64,000 nucleotides of DNA from Zonotrichia leucophrys gambelii (taxonomy: Eukaryota > Chordata > Aves > Passeriformes > Passerellidae), in contig NC_088179.1 in assembly GCF_028769735.1 (NCBI RefSeq), positions 7,820,001-7,884,000 of the forward strand. Direction: 5' to 3'. How positions within the stretch are numbered: position 1 is the first letter of the stretch; every line of letters starts with the position of its first letter. The notes under the pieces were generated by a model that was not told the DNA's origin, did not search any database, and saw nothing but the letters and a program-made list of their open reading frames with translations. Position numbers and translations under genes: made by a program. Shown piece after piece: positions 1-11,253 of the stretch.

Positions 1-1153
1 CTTCTCACATTCATTTCCACTTGCATTCATGGCTAGATAATTTTGACAAGAGTTTTTTGGGGGTGGGGCTTTGGGGTTATTTCCTATTTTTAATATTAAC
101 ACACACAAAAAGGTTAACCTCAGATTAAACCCTTCAAGTCTGCAACCAAAGAATGAACAGGGCTTCAGTTGCAAGCTCCAAACTCACTGGTTTTGATTTG
201 CACACCCCTAAACTTAGAGTATCAGACCAATCTGTAATTTTAGTATAAAATCATCATTCAGAAAGCTCACAACTGAGGCAATATATTAAAAAATAGAGTA
301 GATCACCTCTTTGGAGGTTATTATATTTTAGCAAAAGTCCATTCAGTTTCATCCTAGTTCCTGGTTTCATCCTGTGTGACTCACCCTCATGCAGGACATC
401 TGAGTGAGTCCCACGTGTGCTGGGTCATGATGCCAGTGCCCAGTGCCTGCCCTGCCCAGAGTGGCCACAGCCTCTGTTCACTGTGTGTCCTGATGTGATA
501 TGAGAGGAGAGATCTCCAGGGCAGGGCCACTCAGCCCTTCCAAATGAGTCTGAGCTTTAATGGCAGGTCTGGGCCACCTCCATGTCACAATTACCTATGA
601 GAAAATTCCTCTTTATTTGCTCTTCAGCAGGAAGTAGAAGAGCAACACAGAGCTCTGCTAAGCAAAACAGTGAGTCATCTGAAAAAACAAGCAGACATGT
701 AGAGACTGTTGGGTAATAATTCTGCATGAGACCCAGACTTTCTTGAAATGGTCATCTGAAAACACGGTAAGATAAATCAGTATAGCCTAAAGAATGTTAG
801 CTCTTCTGGGATTAAAAACAATTCAGAGATTTTACCATCAGGGGAAAAATTTAAACAATTCCCCTGAAATATTCATAAGAATGGGACAAAATAGAAAATG
901 GTAATGATGACTTCCCTTTTACAACAAGATAGACTCAAAATGATTGTGAATTTTCTCTCTCACTCTCATCAAATAATGAAAGAGTTCAACTAGAAAAGAA
1001 AATAATCTATTCAATATGAGGTGCTGCAAAGTCACTGATTTGAGTCTGGCAAAAGAAGGATTTGAATTCAAGAACCTGACAAGTAAGACAAATGTTTTAC
1101 TTGAGAGGTTAAGGAGGAATGGTGTATAAGCACACTCACAAAATTATTTCTGG

Positions 1154-1167
1154 AAAAAAAAAAAAAA
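1154..1167 (+). repeat. poly-A run (A14)
   Basis: Fourteen consecutive A residues. There is no recognisable retrotransposon body upstream, so this is a simple homopolymer rather than an identified retroposon tail. Confidence 0.95.
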
Positions 1168-2664
1168 GCAGAGTTTCGATGAAAAAATATTTGAACAAAA
1201 GTTTTAGTCAAGAAATAAACATTTTCTAATCAAAAGAGACACCCATCCAACCCTTAAGCCCCACACACTTCTGCTGTTTTCATTATTCTTGAGAAATATC
1301 CAGCTCACCCTGGTTCTGAAACACCAGAGCACACAAGTGCACCTCCCCAGCCCTTTTCAGTGAATTACTTTCTGCCAACCTCAAACCCAGGTGTCAGTGC
1401 TCCTGAGTAAAAACACCTATTGCTGAAGGGCTGAGACTAGAGAGAAATTGGGTCTTTGAGTTTTCTAATTTGAAACCTTTTACTTGTGTGTCTGCCACAA
1501 GATCTTTCCTACCATATAAATGTGGAGGAGATCATCAAAGACTGTAGGATGATTCAGGTAGGGAGGAACCAGTCACTGCTGCATTGGATATGAACTCTAT
1601 TTTACAGAGTGACTCTGTAAGAATTCTGCCTCCCTTACTGCCTTAGATGAATGTCATTGCATTATTGGCTTGTGTCAGAAAAGGCAGTTAAGGTAGAATT
1701 CACTTTTATCATCACAAATAGCTTTTCTAAAGAATATTTGAAGTTATATTTAGTGTTTTAAGTCTCCAGATGAAAGCTGGAGGAATCAATTATTTGTCTT
1801 GCCCTTTTTGTTGATTTTAATTGCTTTATCCCCAGCTTAGGAATAATACCCTGCAGCAGGCTGTGGTAATATAAAACGCATTGGTTCCCCCAGTGCAAGG
1901 ATATTTTTTAAAAAAGAGGAATAACACCAAGAAGAATGTGCTCTGCAAAGAAACAATGACTCTGGGTGAAAGTGTTGATGTTTTTAAGCATGGTCTGACA
2001 TAACCTGGTGCTAGAGACACACTCAGTGTGTTGTGAGTGGGATTTCATAACACAGCTTCAAGATCAATGAAGGCAATTACCCCTTTTTCTGAAGGCATCA
2101 GAAATCCTGGAGAAGAAAACATTTTTAATGTAAGCAAATGGATTTTGGAAAGGATCAGACAAAGTTCAGATGGATTCCTAAAATATTTTTTTCAAGAGAA
2201 TTATCAGTATTAGTTCAGAATTATACTAAAATAGGCTAAAAAGCTGAACAGTAATAAACTTCACTTTTTAGAATTAGATCATTTCAAGGGGACCTTGGTT
2301 AGAAAAGTGTAAAGAGCTTGAAAAACTTCTTTCACTACTTTTAGAATCTGGGAACATAGTTTTGTGAGAGATGCCCCATATGTCCCTCTGTGAGAAGCCC
2401 TGCTGGCTGTGTACTCTGGCACCAACTCTGCATCTTGTAAACAAACTATTGTACCTAACAGGTACTTGGATATTTGTTGCTATCCCTAACCAGGATAGAT
2501 ATGAATTTGGAACATGGATTTTAAACCAGCTTCCTTCTCCAGTCCCCCAGGGGATGCACAAAGCTGCATTTTGCACTCTCTGCCCAAGGAAGCTGCAGGA
2601 ACCCTTGAGAAGTGGACAATCTGTGGACTCTTTGATTACTGTTGTCAGAGCCATGAGCAGTTTT

Positions 2665-2701
2665 TGACTCTTCTCTTGTTTTCTCACCCTGCAGGTGAGA
2701 T
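2665..2701 (+). other. recursive-splice-like site (acceptor fused to donor)
   Basis: A pyrimidine-rich run ends in CTGCAG at 2694 and is followed immediately by GTGAGA. A good 3' splice acceptor therefore abuts a near-consensus 5' donor with no exon between. In long vertebrate introns this pattern marks ratchet points for recursive splicing. Seen directly: the motif and its pyrimidine tract. Inferred: any use in splicing. One or two such strings per 64 kb can occur by chance, and the host transcript is unknown. Confidence 0.2.
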
Positions 2702-5700
2702 AAAAGGCAGGCCTTTTTCCTGTCTCTCCCAAAGCCATGGGATGGCATCTTATTTTACCTTTAATCCTTAATCTGTATAAATGCAACCCAACAGTGGAAA
2801 TGCACATTGTCCTCTGGAACCCAACAATCTGCTCTTCTTTTATTTCTGTCAGTTTTAGATGAATAACACATCAGTCAGACTTCTGTGCCTCCCACTGTCA
2901 TTCACACCTTGCCCTCCCAGAGCTCCTGCTGTGAGGCAGCATGGCACAGGGAAATTTAGGTGTACTCACATATCATGTCATCACAGCACAATAGTACAAA
3001 ATTAAAGCAAAAAAACCCTGTCATTTCAAACTAAACTAATTTGGACAAAAATAGCTGGCAGCATGATGTAAAGATAAAAACAGACTGGAGCATAAGACAG
3101 TCTGAGCTGTATCTGACTGTGGATGCTCAGTGAAAGGTAGAAGGAGAGAGCAGACACCAATTAATCCTTCCCCAATATACCTCCAGCCTACTGCAGTTAT
3201 TGAATACATAATACCAGGAATAATCTCTTTAAATGAAATGCTGTTCTACACTTAGAGAGACCAGGAAAATGTAGCAATAGCAGTTTGACCCTAATGATTT
3301 CAAGGAAGCCCTAAGGGTAGACCTCTGCCATATGACACAATGTCAAATATGCACAGAAGGAATCCAGGGAAGGAAGATGGGGAAATGTTGACTCATTTGG
3401 GCACAGCTGACACAACTAGGTAACTTTTGAACCAAGCCCATCAGTCAGCTCAGAACAAGGGCACACTGAAGATACGTGTGTCTATCCCAAGCATTGTATA
3501 CCTGTCCTAAAAACTGCACTCAATCCTTCCATTTCCTTTGCAGACAAACCCCTCAGTATGCTCACACTGAGGAAGAAATGCCTGCCGCGCAGCCTCTCCC
3601 AGTGCATTTCTCTCTGTCTCCCTTCCCATCCATGCTCAGAGCCAGGAGGAGTCTCAGCTAACCCTACAACATGGTCATGCATGAAGCAACCTCAGTTAAA
3701 GGTAGAATGCTATGATGGCAATAGCAGGATGTTTTATTCTTCCTTCTAGTCAGGACACTGTAGCCATAATTATTATACATTACCTTTCCAATACAAATCA
3801 CTACTTACCCGTGTTGCCCAGGGGAAAAGTGTTGGATAGAGAATCTCCAATATATCTGCCTGTACTTATTGCCATTGCAAAGTTCACAGTGAGAGGAGGA
3901 GGCCAGAGCACCTCTGAGGGTTCTCAGGGCTGGTTGCACAAACGCTAATGAAATCCCATTAATCACAGCCCCAGCAATCGCAGGCTTGTCAGCACAGGAG
4001 GTTGCAGACTACCCACAGCAGGTAGAGAGGTTAGAAAAACATGTCACAAGAAGGTACATGTATGACCTTTCCTGAGTCTGCATGTTGGTCAAAATATTTT
4101 TGTGCTGTGGCTAAACCGGAGATGGGAGGAAAATGCCATGGGGAGAACATCTGCAAAACTTACCATGACACAGTCCAGGGAATTTCTATGGTTCCACTCT
4201 CAAAATACTTGAATGGGAAGTATTTCTCCATCCACTTTGCCAGGCAGGTAATTATTTGTACTCCTCAGTACCCATATTAACTGCACCTGCAAAGGAATGT
4301 TGTTTTTTTAGTATTTTGCACGCAAAGTGTGGAAGAGACAGAGATATTTCTCACCACCAGCATTAAAGCCCAGGTAAAAATCTTATAAAAAGGAACTACA
4401 ATGCCATGATGAGCAATAGCTTTACTTATCATGGTCTTCTCTGCAGTGCCTGCCCCAGCTGTGGCAGACACTCAGCAATCCTAGAGCTGCCCAGGAGATC
4501 TGGCACCTGATGAGGTTTCACTGCTCATCTGGGCCCAGGTTCACTTAGGTACACTGCTGAGTATTTGCCCACAGTCAGCAGATACTCCAGCACAGCCTAA
4601 ACCAAAGCACACTCCTGGCCTCTTGTTACTATTCTGGACACCTCATTATCATGAAGGAATTCAGTATCTCTGGAGCAGGTCTGGTAAAGAAGGGAAGCTT
4701 TTACGGTTCTCCTGTGCCAGATAAAGTGTCCTGGAACCTGCTCACAGATGCAGACTCCATCAGATAGAAGCTGCACCCCTGTCCCAGGTTTTCCCTGACA
4801 AACACAAACAGATGTAGGTGACTGTTTGAAAGTGTAATTTAATATTAGGTCTCTTTCTGAATGTTCCCATAACAATATCTAAGGGCCAGTTTAGAAGTCA
4901 TGGAGCATACATTGTGAAGTCACACAAAGGTTATTTTGCAAACCTGAAAGAGGTTTGATTTGTCTGTATAACAAGTCAAAAGCAGCCAATTTATAGCAAA
5001 TATGAATTTCTGGGTTTGTATCTCAATATATGACAAAGTTGGCTTATTTTCTTTTTCTATCAGAATGGCCTGTGGTTTTCTTCTGTCCCCAGGCAGCCAT
5101 ATTCTGAAAACCTATAGAAAGAGTTATGCACATTTCCTCCTATGTATATTTACAGTGAGAAAAGAGTAGAGTGAGTGAAATCTAAGATCATGAGGAAAAT
5201 ACATGTTTCTGTAAACCATGTTTCTAAGTTGTTTGGGGGACTTTGTTAACAAGAGAAAGTGCTCAGTTATGTCTTTTATTTGCTTAAATTTATTGTGGTA
5301 CAACTTCTTTTGGTTAAAAAGACCAAATACACAGATTTTCTTTGTACAACCTTTCAAGTGATCATTCAATAACATTTTAGAAAGGAAACAGAAAGGCTGC
5401 ATTCAAAGAATATGCACAAGTGAATTCAGTATTTCATATGGGATGCAAAAAGAAAGAGAATAATTTGTAAACTGTGAGATAAAAAAAGATATCAAGGGAA
5501 GAGGGATTGCCTTATATAACAGGCTTTGATTGTAAATAAAATGTCTGGGCAGGATGTTTAACTGTAATAAATTGGCTGTTTGGGTCTTTGCTGACATATC
5601 TTTTTAGCTTTATTGACATTAGCTATTTTTGTATGGAACTTTATTGTATGGGAAAGAGTTCTCATTTAGAATGTGAAAAACTAACAGTACAAGCATCTTG

Positions 5701-8700
5701 AAAGCACAGAAGATGATGCTGGAGAGAGACTGACAAGGCAAGAAGACAAGAGCTGAGGTTCTTGTATGCAAGAAAATCACAGAGAATACAGGCAATGGAA
5801 TGTGGATATGTTTAATTGCATTTCGAGCAGGATCAGCATTTTGCTAGATTTTTTTACTGGCCATTTGTAACCCAGTAAGAAAAGGGAGGAGGGAGAATGA
5901 GCCCTCTCCATATTGAGTTATTGTAATCTGAGTCACCAGTGAAACCAAAGGATTAGGCTTCGACTTTAGCTGGGAATGACATTCCTTCCCTCCAGCCCCA
6001 GCGCTTACCGCTAAATGAACAACAGCTCTGCCCTCACATTCCAGGAACAGGGAAGCAGTTCATCAACCAGGCTCTGGGACAAGCCTAAATGTTACATAAA
6101 AGACTCAAATAACTTTCCAGTCTGTTCCATTCAAGCAAATTTAGTATTTTCATATTCTTTTCCTTCTTGGCTATTCCCAATTGAAATATCCCCCTTGTCA
6201 TGTTGAATTCTTCTATTTTCACCTAACCTGCCCAGTGCTCAGACTCTGGGGAGATGTGGCCCTTCCAGTGAACCTCCCAAGGCCCTGGGGAGTGTGTGTG
6301 CCCAGAGGGGAGGGCAGGGAGGCTGGACAGTGCTGTCCTTTCCTCCCCAGCTCAGCAGAGAGGGCTCACTACAACTGCCCAAGGCACTTCTCCCAGCCCA
6401 TTCCTACTCTCCTCTGCTTGAGGAGCTTTCCCACAGCAAGGGTGATGGAAGAACCAGCCCTTTTCACTCTGAATTTCACACCACAGGGCTTTTACCTGAA
6501 AATCTGCCACTGGAGAATGGAAAGATCTATCAATTTATAGGGAAGAGGTTTATGTTTGGCACATAGCGGGTGACAACTTTCTCCAACCAGGCTGACACAA
6601 GGTAACCGTACATCCCCACTCTCAGGAGGTGTGGTCTCACTGGGACCATGGCAGAATTCCTCCCTATCCAGAATTTTAGGTATCATCTCAAATTAGAGAT
6701 GATAATTCTCATGGCAAGACAAAAGAAACAATGGGAAAATCTCAACACTTCAAAGCAGAAAAGAGAATAAACATCAAGCACATCTGGAAAGAGATCAGTG
6801 CTGCTTCAGTGTGTCTTGTGTCACAGTAACTTCAGTTTCTAAAATGAAATATTAGGGGCCTGAATAGATTGGAAAAGACTTCCGAGAAAAAAAATTACTA
6901 GAATTTCTACCTTTTTTTCTTTCAAAACCCACACTTTTTCCTTACAAACAGGATGGCTAGAAATTTATCCCCAAATGTAGTAAGCACATGAAATGCATAG
7001 CCTTTAATGTGCAAATTCTATACTGCACAAGGGAATAACTAATGAGCCACTATTTTAATGAATCAAGTTAAAATGGCAAGGTGACATATCTCATTTAGGG
7101 GAATGAATTCTTAATGTCACTGTAAGATGAGCCCCTCCTTCTCCTCTGAAGGGAAGACAGTACTGGTTTGGGTTAAAATCCTGCCTTTTTTGTGTTTGTT
7201 GCAGATTTTCTCAGTCCTTGGGAGCTCTCCATGGATCACACACTTCTGAAAAACAGTGGCAGCTTTTGATCAGGGAAGTTACTGAACTTTAGGCACACCC
7301 AAGAAGTACACAGCAAACAAAGATGAGCAGAACAAGCCCTGCCATGGGTGCCCAATGCCCTGAGAGGGCAGGGAGAAATCTCTGCAGCCAGCAGAGCAGC
7401 ATCAGAGAACAAAGCTCCTTCCTGCTCTCTCTGCACCTCCCATTTCTGCTACCAAACATTCCCTACTACCAAACACCTCCCCATCTCCACGAGCTGCTCC
7501 TCACAGGACTGTTCCCAACCCACAGGTACTCCCAGAAGCAGATCTCCACTCCCCAAAATGGTGCTCCATGCCTGATTTTAGCAGTTCAAAGGAAACCTTT
7601 AAATCCATGGTAAAAGGAAATCATCACCCTAATCCTTACCATCTCTTTGCACATTTTTAAGCTGCATTGGGAGTGGGTGGTGGGGAGCTGGCAGCAGGGC
7701 TCTGGGACTGCCTGGCCCTCAGGGAATTGGTGCTGCCCATGAGAAAAGGCAGTGAGGACAGGGTGGAACTCTGCCTGGCAGCCAAGGAAAACGTGGGAGA
7801 AATTTACTCCTGTCTGACCCTGAGCATTACTCAAGACAATGATCTGCCCAGTTAATTAACCCAGAAATCTGAAAGGATCTGCACTAAATTCCTGCACACT
7901 GCTGCTCAGGCTCCTGTAAATTCTTGATTCACATTGGCAGGTCTGATCCAAATCCCAGTAAAGTCAATATGAATCCTTCAATCAACTTCCCTGCATTTTC
8001 TGAGTCATTTCAAAGCTCCACTGACCACACAACTTTTCTCAAAGCAGTATTTAAAGAAAAAGTATATTTGTACCGTTATGCTTTCAGTCTCTACCCCCAG
8101 CAACTACATGAAAATATCACGAAAACCTATAGCATGCAGTTGCTATCATGAGCTGCTATCAGACAATCACTTGCTTGCAGACAATATTGCAAGAAACAAG
8201 AACTAATTCAGTAAATTTCAATATTTTTCATTTAGTCCTGGCTCATCAGCATGACTCTAAGCAGTCAGTAATGAACAGGACTGCCAGTGCCCAGCAGGCA
8301 CATGTGACTGTCACTGACTAAAGGAAAACAATCCCTCAGGATGGTGTAAACAGTGCTCAGACATGGCAAGGTGCTATGGATAAGTATTTAAGTAATCTCT
8401 GCAGCTGGGAAGTGAAAGAGGCTGGAATCATCTGTCTATGAAAAGGCAGCAGGGAAGAGCCAAGCTGTGATTTACTGAGTGGGATGGAGTCTGCAGCAGA
8501 TAGATGATAACCTCTTTATGCAAAGCCCACAAGCTACAAAGATTGAAGAAGGGATGTCCTAGAAATAGGAAAATAATTTATTCATAACCAATTGTCCATT
8601 ACCATTCACAAAGAAATTGTCAGAGTCCTAGAGTCCTAAATGTATTCATTATTTCAAATTGTTCCATTTATTTCTTCAGCAAATAAGCTATGTATTCTGA

Positions 8701-9147
8701 AGGTTCCAAAGTTGTGAAATGCACAATTGACTATTCCATTCACAATCTGCATTGTCTTGGATAGCTGAATTATTTGCATAGTTTAATTACATAACACAGG
8801 GCATGAAAATTGAGCCTTTAATCACCATGAGTAATGCTTACTCAAGGAAGAAGCCCTATTGAAGCCCAAAGACTAAAGACTATTCAACATCAGAAAATGA
8901 GTCAGAATCTGGCCTTATTCACAGTTTCCTCCTTGCTTTTCAAATATGTACCTATCATACACAGTATTGCCAGGGAGCAGCAACAGACACCTTTGGACTT
9001 CCTTAGTCAGCCAGCACAGGACCAATCCACAACTGAAATGCTGAGAAGAAAGACATGAAGTTCATCAACTCAGGCTGAGGAAAGAGAAGAGGGAAATACC
9101 TGTTTCTCCAAAGCCTCTCTGATCACGAAGTACAAACACTCCTGTTT

Positions 9148-9171
9148 AAAAAAAAAAAAAAAGAAAGAAAA
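9148..9171 (+). repeat. poly-A run with short GAAA repeats
   Basis: Fifteen A residues (9148-9162) followed by two GAAA units. It could be the decayed tail of a retroposon, but nothing recognisable lies upstream, so it is listed only as low-complexity sequence. Confidence 0.9.
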
Positions 9172-10249
9172 CACAAGAAACCACAAACCAACCAGTATTC
9201 AAGCCTGTTTTGAAATTTAGATGAATATTGATAGGTTAAAATAAAGCCTAAAATATCATACAACAAAGGAAAAATAAGATAGAACTGCACATGATTAGCT
9301 TTTAGAACCACCAAACAAAATTATAAGCTGTTCTGTCATCATTTCTGGAGGTCTTTAGGAGGGATCTAAATTGCTATTGTGGGAAGAGCACTAATAGAAA
9401 AAACTACAAACATATGCTAACTTGCAGTGGTTTGTTTGCCAATTAACAACACACCAACACTCCCCAACAAATTAGACAAAGTCAACAAGCAATATTCTTC
9501 GTTGAGACAAGTGCTGTAAAGGAGGCAGCAGCACAAAGAGCTGACAAAACCCCTCTGTACCCTCACAACAGTGACAGCATGGATCTGAAGTGAAGCCATG
9601 GTGTAAGTGCTGATCAGAGACAGCACAAAGGGCACTGCTCAGCCCAGGGCAGCTGGAGTCAGTGGGCACCTGAACCTACACATGTACCTGTAAAGGAGGG
9701 AGGTATGGGAGGGCTAAAATAGAGGAATCTCCAAAATCAAGTTTTTCTATGAGTTCTTCTCAATTTACTTTAAAAGCTACATTTTGCTAAAACAGTGATT
9801 TCAGCAACAAGAACTTTGAATTGAGTCAGAATTAGTTTCATCAGCCATTTCTGATAGGTGTCTCCAACTTTCCTTGCAAAAAGGTGATGTAAAGGTTCAA
9901 GCCTACCTTGTTCTATTTAGAGATTGAGCCAAAGCAACACTAAAATCTGGTCTAGCCAGTAATTTGAATGCCAAGCTATTTGCCTAGCTTCATTATTATT
10001 TCAGTTTGTACCTGCTCAGTAGAGTTTTGCCCACATCTGATGTGCTTGGTTCATTACAAGAGCTTGCTAATAAATAAACTGTTTTAATACTAGAATTTTG
10101 TGTCTTACATGGATGCCTTAAGTTTTAGCTTTCATATTTTCCAGATTCTGTACTGCATTAGTATATAATTCCGAACTTCACATAAAGTGTTAGCAAGTTC
10201 CCTTCACAGTTTAGTCAGACAAAACCATCCTTTTCCAATCCAAGAACAC

Positions 10250-10551
10250 TGTTGCAACTTCAGGCCCAAAAAGCATAAACAACCACAAATTGAAGACAGC
10301 AATCTGGGAGGATGGGACTTCACAACCTGAAGCTGTAATTAGACAATTAACCCCAATATGTAAATGGACCAATACTTATACAAGTGTGAAAACTTGTGAC
10401 CAGTTGTCCATCTTGGGTGTAGCCTCAGCCATGCTCTTGTATTGCCCAAGGTCTATCCTTTGAAGGCCCTTTTAATAAATACCTACTTCATTCCTTTAAC
10501 ACTGTCTAGCCACTGCTCTAGGTAGCCTCTCAAGGCACCAACACTACAACA
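10250..10551 (+). mobile_element. solo LTR of an endogenous retrovirus (avian ERV type)
   Basis: A block of about 302 bp begins TGTTGCA and ends TACAACA, a six-of-seven-base terminal inverted repeat of the TG...CA kind that bounds retroviral LTRs. A polyadenylation signal AATAAA lies at 10474-10479, about 70 bp before the end. The downstream part (a TACCTACTTCATTC-like run, CTGTCTAGCC, a CTCTAGGTAGCCTCT-like string) resembles songbird ERV LTRs as I remember them. No internal retroviral coding lies on either side, so it is a solo LTR left by LTR-LTR recombination. No convincing target-site duplication flanks these ends. A 5-bp string AACAC precedes the start (10245-10249) and recurs at 10540-10544, which would fit only a shorter element. 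Family assignment is from memory and exact ends are uncertain. Confidence 0.72.
10474..10479 (+). promoter_or_regulatory. LTR polyadenylation signal AATAAA
   Basis: A canonical AATAAA lies in the 3' third of the solo LTR, in the place expected for the R-region poly(A) signal. It fixes the LTR orientation as plus strand. Whether it still terminates any transcript is unknown. Confidence 0.6.
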
Positions 10552-11045
10552 AAGTTATCACTTATATCTTGGGCCTTTTATCCTCCTTTTATGTGGAGGG
10601 TGGAAGTTAGTTTTGTAGAGGGTTTCACAATTTCAATTTGTCTTCCCTGGGAAACAAACACTCTGAATTTGAAAACTTCTCCAGATACTGAAAAAAATTG
10701 CTCTGGATCAAAATGTTTGAATGTACTGAATCCATCAGTATTGATGCATTCAATGGAGGATGTTATAGAATAGGAGATAACAGAGGAGAATAGGCAAAAA
10801 CATCGTCAACTGTTCAGATCCAGACACTACTCACTCCAAAGCATGGAGGGAATGTGGGCTTTCTGGTGACAGCAGTGATTTGGGTTTTGTTTGTGTTTTA
10901 ACATATTCTATCGCTTAGATTAAGCATTCAGACTCAGATCTCTGAATCCTACAATTAGGCTTGTGCAAACATACCCAGACCTTTTATGCTCTTCCCCTTC
11001 CCTCCTCCTCTTTCATTTTCTCTTCCTGCTTCCCCATCCTTGCAG

Positions 11046-11253
11046 TGAAGCCTCTCAGACTTGGCAGGAGCTTCTGGGCCCCAGCCAGCTGCTACTTCAG
11101 TCTCAGGTGGTGCTTTCAAGGCACAGTCCTGCAGCAGGGTGGGGCTGGATTGCAGGCTGCAAACCAAAGCCAAACTGCACCATGCCCTGGAGAGCAGCAC
11201 ACACAGGTGCTGCTGCTGCAGGAGGAGCCTGTCCACAGTCACCACCCACACAG
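11046..11253 (+). other. candidate exon with consensus splice sites at both ends
   Basis: A pyrimidine tract of about 50 bases (10990-11042) runs into TTGCAG at 11045, a very good 3' splice acceptor. At 11253 CACAG meets GTGAGT, a perfect 5' donor. The 208 bp between are GC-richer than their surroundings. The reading frame with codons starting at position 11045 is open right across and is closed by the TGA inside the donor GTGAGT. A second frame is also open; the third starts with a stop. The translations look compositionally ordinary and match no family I know, so a noncoding-RNA exon or a pseudo-exon is at least as likely as a coding exon. No neighbouring exon was identified. Confidence 0.25.

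Larger units (their letters stand above)
1..10249. other. gene-free unique sequence, left part of window
   Basis: No coding gene, RNA gene or recognisable transposon could be supported here. Open frames are short and occur on both strands at the density expected of noncoding DNA. The longest (2274-2807, minus, 177 codons) has no family features I recognise. Visible structure is limited to two poly-A runs (1154-1167, 9148-9162), a recursive-splice-like site at 2694/2695, a good minus-strand acceptor at 9074 and ordinary AT-rich stretches. The block could be intergenic or intronic. Conserved noncoding elements may be present, but their conservation cannot be judged from one sequence. Confidence 0.7.

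Noticed and set aside
2274..2807. Longest open frame, 177 codons, minus strand
   Set aside because: With this base composition about one frame of that length is expected by chance in 64 kb. The translation has no recognisable domain, and overlapping plus-strand frames are equally open.
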